Below, piece after piece: positions 22,921-31,754 of a DNA stretch of 35,375 nt. This stretch comes from an uncultured Clostridium sp. GTDB taxonomy: Bacteria; Bacillota; Clostridia; TANB77; CAG-508. The stretch spans positions 1-35,375 of the forward strand of contig USRT01000022.1 of the NCBI GenBank assembly GCA_900557195.1, read 5' to 3'. The notes under the pieces are model-generated. The model did no database searches. It was given only the letters and a program-made list of their open reading frames with translations, and was not told the DNA's origin. Each line of letters opens with the position of its first letter. The first letter of the stretch is position 1. A program made the translations under genes and the position numbers.

Positions 22921-24834
22921 TTATATATCTAGATTTTTTACATATTTAGCATTTGCCTCAATAAATTGTCTTCTTGGAGCAATTTCATCTCCCATTAATA
23001 TTGTAAATATCTCATCTGCTTTTATTGCATCTTCTAATTTTACTTTTACTAGTATTCTTGTTTCTGGATTCATTGTTGTTTCCCAAAGTTGTTCTGGATT
23101 CATTTCTCCTAAACCTTTATATCTTTGAATAGAAACTCCATCTCTACCTATTTCTTGCAGATTTTTTTCCATTTCTTCATCTGTATAACAGTATATATCT
23201 TTCATTCCTCTCTTTGATAATTTATATAATGGTGGTTGTGCTAAATAAACATTACCATTTTCTATAAGAGGTCTCATATATCTGAAGAAGAATGTTAATA
23301 ATAATGTTCTAATATGTGATCCATCAACATCGGCATCTGCCATAACTATTACTTTTCCATATCTAATTTTACTAATATCAAAGTCTGCTCCAATACCAGC
23401 TCCTACTGCTAAAATAACAGGTTGCAATTTATCATTATTATATATTTTATCAGCTCTTGATTTTTCTACATTTAACATTTTTCCCCAAAGAGGTAAAATT
23501 GCTTGGAATTTTCTATCTCTTCCTTGTTTAGCACTTCCTCCTGCAGAGTCTCCCTCTACTATATAAACTTCACATTCTTCTGGATTTTTGCTACTGCAAT
23601 CTGCTAATTTTCCAGGTAGTGTAGTAGACTCTAAAGCATTTTTTCTTCTAACTAATTCTCTTGCTTTTCTAGCTGCTTCTCTTGCTCTTGAAGCACTTAT
23701 ACATTTTTCTAAAATTGCCTTTGCAACATTAGGGTTTTCTTCTAAAAATGTTGATAATGCTTCATTAACTAAACTTTGAACTACACCTGTAACATTACTA
23801 TTACCTAATTTTGTTTTAGTTTGTCCCTCAAATTGTGGCTCCCTTACTTTTACAGAAATAACAGCCGTAATACCTTCTCTGATATCCTCTCCTTGAAGAT
23901 TGCCATCTTTTTCTTTTAAAATATTATGAGATTTAGCATAGTCGTTAAAGGTTTTTGTTAATGCTCTTTTAAATCCTTCTAAATGTGTACCACCTTCTAC
24001 TGTATTAATATTATTAACAAATGAATAAATATTTTCTGAGTATGCTGTTGTATATTGGAATGCGATTTCGACTGGTACTTCTCCATCTTTTTCGATATAA
24101 ACTGGTTGCTGGTTTATCTTCTCTTTATTTTTATTTAAATATTCAACAAAAGAATTTAATCCACCCTCAAAGCAGAATTCGGCTTTTTTAGGAGTTTCTC
24201 CTCTTTTGTCTTCTATACTAATAAATAAACCCTTTGTTAAAAATGCCATTTCTCTAAATCTGTTTTCTAATGTTTCATAATCATATTCTAAAGTTTCAAA
24301 TATAGTGTCATCTGCAAGAAATCTTACTTTTGTACCTGTTTGGTTTGAATCCCCCATTTTAGTTAATTTTTGAACAGTTTTACCTCTTTCAAATTTCATT
24401 TGAAAAATTCCGCCATCTCTTTGAATTGTAACTTCTGCCCATGTAGCTAGAGCATTAACAACAGAAGCACCAACACCATGAAGACCTCCTGAAACCTTAT
24501 ACCCACTATCTCCACCGAATTTTCCTCCTGCATTTAATTGTGTATATACGGTTTCTGCAGCTGATATTTTTGTTTTTGGATGAATATCTACAGGTATTCC
24601 TCTTCCATTATCTTCGACACATATTATATTACCTGGTTCAATTTCAACTTTTATTTTTGTACAATAACCTGCTAATGCTTCATCAACACAGTTATCTACA
24701 ATTTCATACACTAAATGGTGTAGTCCTCTTATAGAAACACTTCCTATATACATTCCTGGTCTTTTTCTTACATGTTCTAGTCCATCTAAAACTTGTATTT
24801 GTTCTGCTCCATATTCATGCTCAAATTTTTCCAT
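22921..24834 (-). CDS. gyrB: DNA gyrase subunit B
   Basis: The ATPase subunit of gyrase. The GHKL ATP site is visible in YEIVDNCVDEALAGY, EDNGRGIPV and GGLHGVGASVVNA. The TOPRIM motifs are EGDSAGGSAKQGRDR and MADADVDGSH. The 637-aa length is normal. It follows remB by 21 bp, continuing the dnaA-dnaN-recF-remB order found in Firmicutes. AAAGGAA lies upstream of the ATG. Contrary to the usual order, gyrA is not next. Confidence 0.98.
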   Translation of the reverse strand: MEKFEHEYGAEQIQVLDGLEHVRKRPGMYIGSVSIRGLHHLVYEIVDNCVDEALAGYCTKIKVEIEPGNIICVEDNGRGIPVDIHPKTKISAAETVYTQLNAGGKFGGDSGYKVSGGLHGVGASVVNALATWAEVTIQRDGGIFQMKFERGKTVQKLTKMGDSNQTGTKVRFLADDTIFETLEYDYETLENRFREMAFLTKGLFISIEDKRGETPKKAEFCFEGGLNSFVEYLNKNKEKINQQPVYIEKDGEVPVEIAFQYTTAYSENIYSFVNNINTVEGGTHLEGFKRALTKTFNDYAKSHNILKEKDGNLQGEDIREGITAVISVKVREPQFEGQTKTKLGNSNVTGVVQSLVNEALSTFLEENPNVAKAILEKCISASRAREAARKARELVRRKNALESTTLPGKLADCSSKNPEECEVYIVEGDSAGGSAKQGRDRKFQAILPLWGKMLNVEKSRADKIYNNDKLQPVILAVGAGIGADFDISKIRYGKVIVMADADVDGSHIRTLLLTFFFRYMRPLIENGNVYLAQPPLYKLSKRGMKDIYCYTDEEMEKNLQEIGRDGVSIQRYKGLGEMNPEQLWETTMNPETRILVKVKLEDAIKADEIFTILMGDEIAPRRQFIEANAKYVKNLDI

Positions 24835-24855
24835 TGTTTTACCATTTCCTTTCTT

Positions 24856-25089
24856 TTACATACTTATTCTATTTTTCAATGTTATAGATGAAAATTTTGA
24901 AATATAAGTATATATTTTATCTTCTTTTTCTGTTAATACAACAGAATTATATTTATAAATACAATTATCCTGTATGTTAACCAATTTTAAAAAACTTTCT
25001 TCTGTTTTTTGGTTTATATTATTTATATTAAAAATTCCAATAATATCTTTTGTATCTATAATAGTATTATTATTTATATTTATGTACAT
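24856..25089 (-). CDS. remB: RemB (YaaB/DUF370) regulator
   Basis: A 77-aa protein matching the DUF370/RemB family by its start (MYININNN), TKDIIGIFNI, SVVLT and SSITLKNRI. The position between recF and gyrB is that of Bacillus subtilis yaaB (remB), whose products regulate extracellular-matrix genes. The ATG overlaps the recF stop by 10 bp, so translation is coupled to recF. The sequence is short and diverged; gene order adds much of the confidence. Confidence 0.85.
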   Translation of the reverse strand: MYININNNTIIDTKDIIGIFNINNINQKTEESFLKLVNIQDNCIYKYNSVVLTEKEDKIYTYISKFSSITLKNRISM

Positions 25090-26154
25090 TTAATAATTTC
25101 TCCTCTTTTCACAAGATAACTATTGTAATTATCATTTTCCAGATTTATCTCTTGTGTACAAGTTATAATTACTTGAATATCATTTATATTTTTTAGAAAA
25201 CTTTTTCTTCTTTTTTCATCTAACTCTGACATAAAATCATCTAGTAATAATATTGGATATTCTCCAATTTCTTCATAAATTACTTGTAATTCGCAAATTT
25301 TTAAGGAAAGAATTGCTGTTCTATTTTGCCCTTGTGACCCATATACATTTATTGGTTTATTATCTATTTTTACTACAAAATCATCTTTATGTATACCTTT
25401 TGTTGTAAACCCTCTAATAATATCTATTTTTTCGGAATTATGTAACTTTTTTCTAAAGTCTTCATTATTTACATAATCAGATATGTATTCTATTTGTATT
25501 ACCTCTTTTTTATCAGTAATATTACTATGAATCTCGTTAATTTTCCCCTTTATGATATTCATAAATTCATTTCTATATTTATATACTTTTTCTGCATATT
25601 CAATAATTTTTTCATTCCATATTTCTAACATATCTATTGGTTTATTTTCCAACTTTATTTGTTTTAAATAATTGTTTCTTTGTTCCAAAAACTTTAAATA
25701 CATATTTAAGTTATATACATATGCTGGTTTTAATTGTCCTATCATCATATCCAAAAATCTTCTTCTGCCAGCTGGACCGCCCTTTTAATATATTTATGTC
25801 ATCCGGAGTAAAAATAACTATATTAATATTACCTAATAATTCACTTAGTTTTTTTATTTTTACTCCATTAATATTAATACTTTTTTTGTCTGACAACTCA
25901 TAATCAACGGTGCCTTTTCTGTCACTTTTTTCATAGTCTATACTAATTTTGGCAAAAGTTTCACCCAAATGTATTACTTCTTTTTCTTTATTAGTTCTAA
26001 AAGACTTACCTATGGAACATAAAAATATAGATTCTAATATATTAGTCTTTCCTTGTGCATTATCTCCAAAAAAAACATTAATTCCTTTATTTAATTCTAT
26101 ATTTAAATTTTTATAATTCCTAAAATTTTGTAATTTTATATTACTTATCAACAT
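25080..26154 (-). pseudogene. recF: recF interrupted by a single-base frameshift
   Basis: RecF is an SMC-like ATPase that helps load RecA at gaps. The first part has the Walker A GDNAQGKTN and runs to TPDDINILKG. The rest continues in another frame from about LDMMIGQLKP, with the signature QGQNRTAILSLK and Walker B LLLDDFMSELD. At 25780-25782 a run of three G (minus strand) shifts the frame. Removing one G gives KGGPAGRRRFLDMM, the sequence expected of the family. It may be a true lesion, an assembly error or a slippage site. The start is the ATG at 26154 with GAGG 6 nt upstream. It lies between dnaN and remB. Confidence 0.9.
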
Positions 26155-26183
26155 ATTGTGCCTCAACTGTGGAAAACATTATT

Positions 26184-27299
26184 TTAATCTTTTAACCTAA
26201 TTGGTAATATCATATATATATAATCTCCATCATCTACTGGTCTTATTATACAAGGTGATATACTTGTCCCAAAATCAATAAATACTTCTTCATCATCAAT
26301 TGCTCTTAATGCATCTAAGAAATATTTTGGATTAAATCCTGCTTCTAAGTTTTTTCCTTCTGTAGAAACATATATTTCTTCTTTTGCATCTCCTGTTTGG
26401 TTTGTACATGAAATTGTTACTTTTCCTATATCAATCATCACTTTAACAGGATATTTTTTTTCTTTTTCTATACTTGAAGATGAAATTAAACTAATTCTTT
26501 CAAAACAATTTTGTATAATATCTTTATTTACTCTTATTCTTGTTTCCCAATTTTCAGGTATTACACTAGAATAATTTAAGAACTCACCATCTAATAATCT
26601 TGTAACAACTTTACAATTTTCCATTTCAAATAAAGCTTGGTTTTTTGCAACTCCAATTTTTATAGTATCAAATGAATCTAATATTATTTTATTAATTTCA
26701 TTTAAAGTTCTTCCAGGTATTACAGCAGTAAAGTCATTTATTTTTGATTGTAAAAATCTACTTTTCCATGCTAATCTAAAACCATCAACAGCTACTAAGT
26801 TTAATTTATTATTTGATATTTCAAATAAACATCCTGTAAAAATAGGTCTATTTTCTTCTGTACTTACTGCAAAAATTGTTTTTCTTATCATATCTTTTAG
26901 TGCATTTTGTTCTATTTCTATAGAATTTTCTATATTAATTTGAGGTAATTCTGGAAATTCTGTTGGATTCATTGTTGCAAGCTTATATAGAGACCCTTCA
27001 CATTCTATTACTAAAAGGTTTTTTTCATTTAGTTCTATATTTATTTCTGTATCAGGTAACTTTCTAATTATTTCACTAAACATTATAGCATTAACTACAG
27101 TTGCTCCCTGCTCTTTTACTTCGCATTCTATTATATATTCTATACCTATTTCTAAATCATAGGTTGTTAATTTTACTTCATTTTCATTTGTTTGAATTAA
27201 TATACCTTCTAAAATAGGCATTGTTGTTTTAGAAGCTACAGCTTTTGTTACGGAATTAAGTGCTTTAAGGATTTTATCCTTTTCACAAATTATTTTCAT
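26184..27299 (-). CDS. dnaN: DNA polymerase III sliding clamp (beta subunit)
   Basis: The ring-shaped clamp that tethers the replicative polymerase. It is 371 aa with three repeated clamp domains and typical segments such as MPILEGILIQ, FAVSTEENRPIFTG, LVAVDGFRLA and the C-terminal YMILPIR. AAAGGAG precedes the ATG, which lies directly beside the DnaA-trio region. Between dnaN and recF there are only about 30 bp, so the small S4-domain gene (rlbA/yaaA) often found there is absent. Confidence 0.97.
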   Translation of the reverse strand: MKIICEKDKILKALNSVTKAVASKTTMPILEGILIQTNENEVKLTTYDLEIGIEYIIECEVKEQGATVVNAIMFSEIIRKLPDTEINIELNEKNLLVIECEGSLYKLATMNPTEFPELPQINIENSIEIEQNALKDMIRKTIFAVSTEENRPIFTGCLFEISNNKLNLVAVDGFRLAWKSRFLQSKINDFTAVIPGRTLNEINKIILDSFDTIKIGVAKNQALFEMENCKVVTRLLDGEFLNYSSVIPENWETRIRVNKDIIQNCFERISLISSSSIEKEKKYPVKVMIDIGKVTISCTNQTGDAKEEIYVSTEGKNLEAGFNPKYFLDALRAIDDEEVFIDFGTSISPCIIRPVDDGDYIYMILPIRLKD

Positions 27300-27335
27300 T
27301 TTGTCATCGTCTCCTTTATAAATATTAAATATAAT

Positions 27336-27509
27336 TAGCAGTAGTAGTATTAGGTTATGTGGATAATGTGGATAACTATGTGTATAGTTTATTTCCCTAT
27401 AAAAATTGATGTTGATACTTTTGTGGAAAAATCATAAAGTTATCTACAGGTTTAAAATTTAAAGTGTGGATAACAAAGTTTTCAACATGTTATTAACAGG
27501 TTATCAACA
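27336..27509 (-). other. oriC unwinding region: DnaA boxes and DnaA-trio between dnaA and dnaN
   Basis: Two consensus DnaA boxes (TTATCCACA on the minus strand) sit side by side at 27358-27366 and 27367-27375. On the same strand they are followed, after 4 nt, by CTA ATA CTA CTA CTG CTA (27336-27353), the DnaA-trio pattern, and then by an AT-rich stretch. More boxes lie at 27440-27448 (TTATCTACA), 27465-27473 (perfect, minus strand), 27490-27498 and 27501-27509 (variants). This is the arrangement of the DnaA-opened basal unwinding system described in Bacillus subtilis. The gene-free gap is 327 bp. Confidence 0.85.
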
Positions 27510-27626
27510 TAGGGGTGTGTATATCCAATGTAAAGCTTCCCTAAGAAGAATTTGATATAGATTTAACAAACACAAATTTATACAAACATAGTTTTATAAA
27601 ATACAGCATATTCATTTAAATATAAA

Positions 27627-28967
27627 CTATTTATCAGTTAGTAATATGTTTTTCACACTTTCCACAATTAGTTTTGTATTTTGATTTTCTTTTATTTCTT
27701 GTTCTATTTTATTACAAGCATGCATTACTGTTGTATGATCTCTTTTACCAAAGTCTTTTCCTATTTGAGGTAAAGACATTTGAGCGACATTCCTACATAA
27801 GTACATAGCAATTTGTCTAGGAAATGCTATATCATTAGATCTTTTGGATCCTTTTAATTCTTTTGCACTTATGTTAAAATATTTTGCAACAGTTTCTTGA
27901 ATAAAATCAGAAGAAATTACTTTATCTTGTTGAGATACTATATCATTAATTGCTTTTTCTGCCATTTCCAGTGTAATAGGACTATTAGTTAAAGAAGATT
28001 TTGCAATTAATTTATTTAAAGTTCCCTCCAATTCCCTAATATTAGAATCTATTCGTGTTGCTATATTTGATAAGATTTCATCATCAATTATAATATTATC
28101 TAATTGAGCCTTTTTTCTTAATATAGCTAAACGAGTTTCATAATCAGGGTTAGAGATATCAGCAATAAGACCCCATTCGAAACGAGATTTTAATCTGTCT
28201 TCTAATAATTGAATGTCTTTTGGAGGTCTATCACTTGAAATTATTATTTGTTTTCCACTTTCATGTAGAGTATTAAAAGTATGAAAAAATTCTTCTTGAA
28301 TTCTTTCTTTACCAGCAATAAACTGAATATCATCTATTAATAATACATCTATATTCCTGTATTTTGTTCTAAATTGTTCATTTTTGTTGTCTTTAATTGC
28401 ATTGATAAGGTGGTTAGTGAACTTTTCTGATGTTACATATAAAATTTTTGAATCTCGGTTTTTTCTTAAAATTTCATTTCCAATAGAATGCATTAAATGT
28501 GTCTTTCCAAGACCAACACCACCATAAATAAACAATGGATTATATGAAGTTGCTGGAGCTTCTGCTACTGCCAAAGCAGCTGCATGAGCAAATCTGTTAT
28601 TATTACCAACAACAAAAGTATCAAAAGTATATTTTGGATTTAATGTAGAATTAGAATAACCACTAGTAGTATCAATTGTAGAATTAGAACTACTAGATAA
28701 ATTAGATTCTTGGACTTCATCTTTTGCAATAATAGTAACAGAACAATCTTTATTTGTAATAAAGTTAAATGTGTTTGTTAGTAAATCGTGATATCTTGAC
28801 TCAATAGCATCTCTTTGAAATGTTGAGCTTGCAAGTAAAATTATGTTACCATTATCTGCACTTTGTATCTCTAAGTTTTTTATCCAGGTTTCATATGAAA
28901 TCTTTGTGGTTTCATCTTTTAAAAGTTCTTTTGCTTTAGTTAAAAGTTCATTTAATTCACTTTGCAT
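27627..28967 (-). CDS. dnaA: Chromosomal replication initiator DnaA
   Basis: Binds DnaA boxes and opens the origin. It has 446 aa and four domains: an N-terminal helicase-contact domain (ISYETWIKNLEIQ), a Ser/Asn-rich linker (about residues 85-110), the AAA+ domain with Walker A GGVGLGKTH and LLIDDIQFIAGK, and domain IV with the DnaA signature GKDFGKRDHTTVMHACNKI. A GGAAGG lies 12-13 nt before the ATG, further than usual. It is flanked by box clusters on both sides. Confidence 0.98.
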   Translation of the reverse strand: MQSELNELLTKAKELLKDETTKISYETWIKNLEIQSADNGNIILLASSTFQRDAIESRYHDLLTNTFNFITNKDCSVTIIAKDEVQESNLSSSSNSTIDTTSGYSNSTLNPKYTFDTFVVGNNNRFAHAAALAVAEAPATSYNPLFIYGGVGLGKTHLMHSIGNEILRKNRDSKILYVTSEKFTNHLINAIKDNKNEQFRTKYRNIDVLLIDDIQFIAGKERIQEEFFHTFNTLHESGKQIIISSDRPPKDIQLLEDRLKSRFEWGLIADISNPDYETRLAILRKKAQLDNIIIDDEILSNIATRIDSNIRELEGTLNKLIAKSSLTNSPITLEMAEKAINDIVSQQDKVISSDFIQETVAKYFNISAKELKGSKRSNDIAFPRQIAMYLCRNVAQMSLPQIGKDFGKRDHTTVMHACNKIEQEIKENQNTKLIVESVKNILLTDK

Positions 28968-29015
28968 TATATTTTCAGTCCTTCCAAAATTCTAAAATGA
29001 ATGTAGAAATATTAC

Positions 29016-29067
29016 TTATCCACAATTTTATCCACATATGTTGATAAATATCCACACATGTGGAAAT
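29016..29067. other. DnaA-box cluster upstream of dnaA
   Basis: Perfect TTATCCACA at 29016-29024 and 29028-29036, with variants TGTTGATAA (29039-29047), ATATCCACA (29048-29056) and TGTGGAAAT (29059-29067). It lies between the dnaA start and its promoter, so it can serve both the bipartite origin and autoregulation of dnaA. Confidence 0.85.
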
Positions 29068-29137
29068 AGCTGTAAATAAAGGGTTTCTACAAATATATAA
29101 CAAGAAAAAATACTTTTGTTTTCTTATATTTTCTATA

Positions 29138-29167
29138 ATAATAACAGACATATAAAAAGAAAGTCAA
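29138..29167 (-). promoter_or_regulatory. Predicted promoter of dnaA
   Basis: On the minus strand, TTGACT (29162-29167), an 18-bp spacer and TATTAT (29138-29143), about 170 bp upstream of dnaA. The DnaA-box cluster lies in the transcribed leader. Confidence 0.55.
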
Positions 29168-29206
29168 TATAAAAAGAAAATTTTATTGCAAATTTGTTTT
29201 TTGGTA

Positions 29207-29236
29207 TTGACATAAATAGGTATATTAATGTATAAT
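29207..29236 (+). promoter_or_regulatory. Predicted promoter of rpmH-rnpA
   Basis: TTGACA (29207-29212), an 18-bp spacer and TATAAT (29231-29236), both perfect hexamers, 67 bp before rpmH. It is divergent from the dnaA promoter. Confidence 0.75.
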
Positions 29237-29302
29237 TGTAACATTATCAAATAAAATGAAATAATCCGTTTAAAACGGCTTATATAAATAGGAGGTGCAA
29301 TA

Positions 29303-29437
29303 ATGAAAAGAACTTTTCAACCAAAAAATAGACAAGAACAAAAAGAACATGGTTTTATGAAAAGAATGAAAACTAGAGCTGGAAGAAATGTATTAAAAGC
29401 AAGACGTGCAAAAGGAAGAAAAAAATTAAGTGCTTAA
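29303..29437 (+). CDS. rpmH: Ribosomal protein L34
   Basis: A very basic 44-aa protein starting MKRTFQPKNRQ and ending RRAKGRKKLSA, with the conserved HGFMKRMKTRAGR core. AGGAGG lies 7 nt before the ATG. It was too short for the usual ORF length limit. It starts the conserved rpmH-rnpA-yidD-yidC-jag-mnmE run. Confidence 0.98.
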   Translation: MKRTFQPKNRQEQKEHGFMKRMKTRAGRNVLKARRAKGRKKLSA

Positions 29438-29441
29438 TTTT

Positions 29442-29467
29442 AGAGCCATTGGGAAATGGCTCTTTTT
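29442..29467 (+). terminator. Partial terminator between rpmH and rnpA
   Basis: A 9-bp perfect stem (29442-29450 with 29455-29463), a 4-nt loop and five T. It may lower transcription of rnpA and later genes relative to rpmH. Confidence 0.75.
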
Positions 29468-29493
29468 GTAATTATTAATAAAGAGTGAGTTTT

Positions 29494-29838
29494 ATGAAAA
29501 AAATATTAACATTAAAAAAAAATTATGAATTTAGATATGTATTAAACAAAGGAAAAGTATATTATGGTAATCAAATAATAGTATACATAAATAGAAATAA
29601 AAAAAACACTAATATTCTTGGAATAGCTATAAATACTAAGCTAGGCAAAGCTGTAAAAAGAAATAGAGTGAAAAGATTAATTAGGGAAAATTATAGAATA
29701 ATTAATAATGATATAGAACAAGGATATAATATTGTTTTTTTATGGAATAAAAATATAAACATAAAACAAGCTAATTATTTCGAAATAAAAAAAGATATGG
29801 AAAATATTTTTAAAAGAGCGAAGTTGTTAAATATATGA
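29494..29838 (+). CDS. rnpA: Ribonuclease P protein component
   Basis: The protein subunit that helps RNase P RNA remove tRNA 5' leaders. The family motif is AVKRNRVKRLIRENYR (about residues 48-63). The 114-aa length is normal. I prefer the ATG at 29494, after AAGAG, to the in-frame GTG at 29485. The stop overlaps the yidD start (ATGA). Confidence 0.95.
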   Translation: MKKILTLKKNYEFRYVLNKGKVYYGNQIIVYINRNKKNTNILGIAINTKLGKAVKRNRVKRLIRENYRIINNDIEQGYNIVFLWNKNINIKQANYFEIKKDMENIFKRAKLLNI

Positions 29839-30053
29839 AAAAAGTAATAATTTTTTTAGTTAAACTATATAAGAAAGCTATCTCTCCCATGTTTAAAGCT
29901 ATGGGAGTAGAATGTAAATATTATCCAACTTGTTCAGAATATACTGTTCAAGCAATTGAAAAGTATGGATGTATAAAAGGGATATATTTAGGAATAAAAA
30001 GAATATTAAAGTGTAATCCATTTTCAAAAGGTGGATATGACCCTTTAAAATAA
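29835..30053 (+). CDS. yidD: YidD membrane insertion factor
   Basis: A 72-aa protein with the conserved CKYYPTCSEYTVQAIEKYG and CNPFSKGGYDP segments. It works with YidC in membrane-protein insertion and is probably attached to the membrane by an amphipathic N-terminus. It is coupled to rnpA by a 4-bp overlap. Confidence 0.95.
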   Translation: MKKVIIFLVKLYKKAISPMFKAMGVECKYYPTCSEYTVQAIEKYGCIKGIYLGIKRILKCNPFSKGGYDPLK

Positions 30054-30066
30054 CGAAGGAGGATAT

Positions 30067-30987
30067 ATGGGATTATTATCAGATCTTTTTGGATATTTAT
30101 TAAATATATTATATAATGTATTTGATAATTATGGTATAGCTATAATATTATTTTCTATAATATTAAGAATAATTTTGGTTCCTATAACAATTAGTCAGCA
30201 AAAATCAATGAAGAAGACCTCTAAGATACAGAAGGAAACTCAGGAACTTCAAAAGAAATATAAAAATAATCAAGAAAAATTAAATCAAGAAATAATGGAA
30301 TTGTATAAGAAAGAAAAGATGAATCCTTTTAGTGGTTGCTTAAGTGCTATTATACAAATAGTTATAATTTTATCTGTATTTTGGTTAGTTAGCCAGCCAT
30401 TAACTCATATGAAGCATGTTCAAGAATCAGAGATATATAAAGAATATACAAAAAAAGTAGAAGAAAGTAGTAATAAATCATCATATAAAGAAATAGCAAT
30501 AATAAACGCAGCAGAAACAGACTATCAAGAAATAACAAATAATCTACAAAAAGGTGAAATAGAAGATAAAGAACAATTAGAAAATAAGATAAATGAATTA
30601 GAGAATTTGAGATTAAATATGAGTTTTCTAGGTTTAGATTTAAGTAAAGTTCCAACACAAAGTTTAAATGATTATAAAGTATATATCATACCTGTTTTAT
30701 ATGTAATATCTTCTTTTATTTCTATTAAAATGACTACTAATATGCAAAATAATAAAGATAAAAATAAAGAAGAGTCAGATAAAGGAGAGGATTCAAACGA
30801 ACTAGAAGCAATGCAAAATATGAATAAGAGTATGACATATATGATGCCTATTATGTCAGTATCAATTGCATTAATAGCACCATTAGGATTAGCTTTATAC
30901 TGGTTAGTAAGTAATGTTCTAATGATTATAGAAAGAATAATTATTCAAAAAATTATGAATTCTAAGGAGGAAAAAGAAAATGCTTAA
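30067..30987 (+). CDS. yidC: YidC/Oxa1 membrane protein insertase
   Basis: Inserts membrane proteins with or without SecYEG. The 306-aa product has the Oxa1 core. A membrane segment carries the groove arginine (SIILRIILVPITISQQKSM), followed by a coiled cytoplasmic loop (about residues 45-85), then PFSGCLSAIIQIVIIL and C-terminal segments (LIAPLGLALYWLVSN). A charged insertion of about 90 residues lies between the second and third core segments. No lipobox signal is seen. Strong AAGGAGG before the ATG. Confidence 0.95.
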   Translation: MGLLSDLFGYLLNILYNVFDNYGIAIILFSIILRIILVPITISQQKSMKKTSKIQKETQELQKKYKNNQEKLNQEIMELYKKEKMNPFSGCLSAIIQIVIILSVFWLVSQPLTHMKHVQESEIYKEYTKKVEESSNKSSYKEIAIINAAETDYQEITNNLQKGEIEDKEQLENKINELENLRLNMSFLGLDLSKVPTQSLNDYKVYIIPVLYVISSFISIKMTTNMQNNKDKNKEESDKGEDSNELEAMQNMNKSMTYMMPIMSVSIALIAPLGLALYWLVSNVLMIIERIIIQKIMNSKEEKENA

Positions 30988-31654
30988 AAGTATTATTTCC
31001 GAAGGAAAAACAACGAATGAAGCAATTGAAAATGGATTAAAAAAATTAAATGTTTCTAAAAATGATGTAGAAATAAGGATTTTAGAAAACACAGAGAAAA
31101 GAAGTTTTTTTAGTATTTTAACTCCAAGAGTTGTTAAAGTTGAATTAAAAGTAAAGGAAAATAATGTTAATACAAAAAAAGAAGAAAAGAATATTACTAA
31201 TATAGAAGATAGAAAAATAATTTTAGAAGATTTTTTAAAACAATTTATAGAGAAATTACCTAATAGTGAAATGGAATATAAGATTAATATTGTTAATAAT
31301 GAAATTTTACTTGAATTAAATGGAGGTTATGCAGGAAGGTTAATTGGATATAGAGGAGAAAATCTAAATTCTTTACAGATAATATTATCAAGCATAGTAA
31401 ATAAAAATTTTGAGGATAGAGTAAAAGTTTTATTAGATATTGAAAGTTATAGAGAGAAAAGAGAAAAAACATTAGAAGATTTAGCTATAAAAATATCAAA
31501 GACAGTTATAAAAACAGGAAAATCAATTACATTAGAACCAATGTCTGCATATGAAAGAAAAATAATACATAGTAAATTACAAGAAAACAGTAACATAGAT
31601 ACACATAGTATTGGAGAAGAACCCAATAGAAGAATTGTAATTTCAAAAAAATAA
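30980..31654 (+). CDS. jag: Jag (KhpB) RNA-binding protein
   Basis: A 224-aa cytoplasmic protein with three parts. These are a Jag-N domain (residues 1-52, SIISEGKTTNEAIENGL), a KH domain with the loop LIGYRGENLNSLQ (about residues 120-135), and an R3H domain ending EPNRRIVIS (about residues 165-224, with the arginine/histidine core YERKIIHSKL). It is linked to control of cell-wall and division functions in other Firmicutes. It overlaps yidC by 8 bp. Confidence 0.95.
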   Translation: MLKSIISEGKTTNEAIENGLKKLNVSKNDVEIRILENTEKRSFFSILTPRVVKVELKVKENNVNTKKEEKNITNIEDRKIILEDFLKQFIEKLPNSEMEYKINIVNNEILLELNGGYAGRLIGYRGENLNSLQIILSSIVNKNFEDRVKVLLDIESYREKREKTLEDLAIKISKTVIKTGKSITLEPMSAYERKIIHSKLQENSNIDTHSIGEEPNRRIVISKK

Positions 31655-31673
31655 TTTAATAATAAATCGGAAG

Positions 31674-31737
31674 TCAAAGTTCGGATTTTAGTTTATAGGT
31701 ATTAATTATTAAACTGATTTCTAACTTTGATTTTTTT
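31674..31737 (+). terminator. Possible attenuator between jag and mnmE
   Basis: TCAAAGTT (31674-31681) pairs with AACTTTGA (31723-31730), followed at once by seven T. The stem is short with a 41-nt loop that could fold further. It may partly uncouple mnmE from the upstream genes. Confidence 0.4.
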
Positions 31738-31754
31738 AAAATTAGGAGGGAAAA

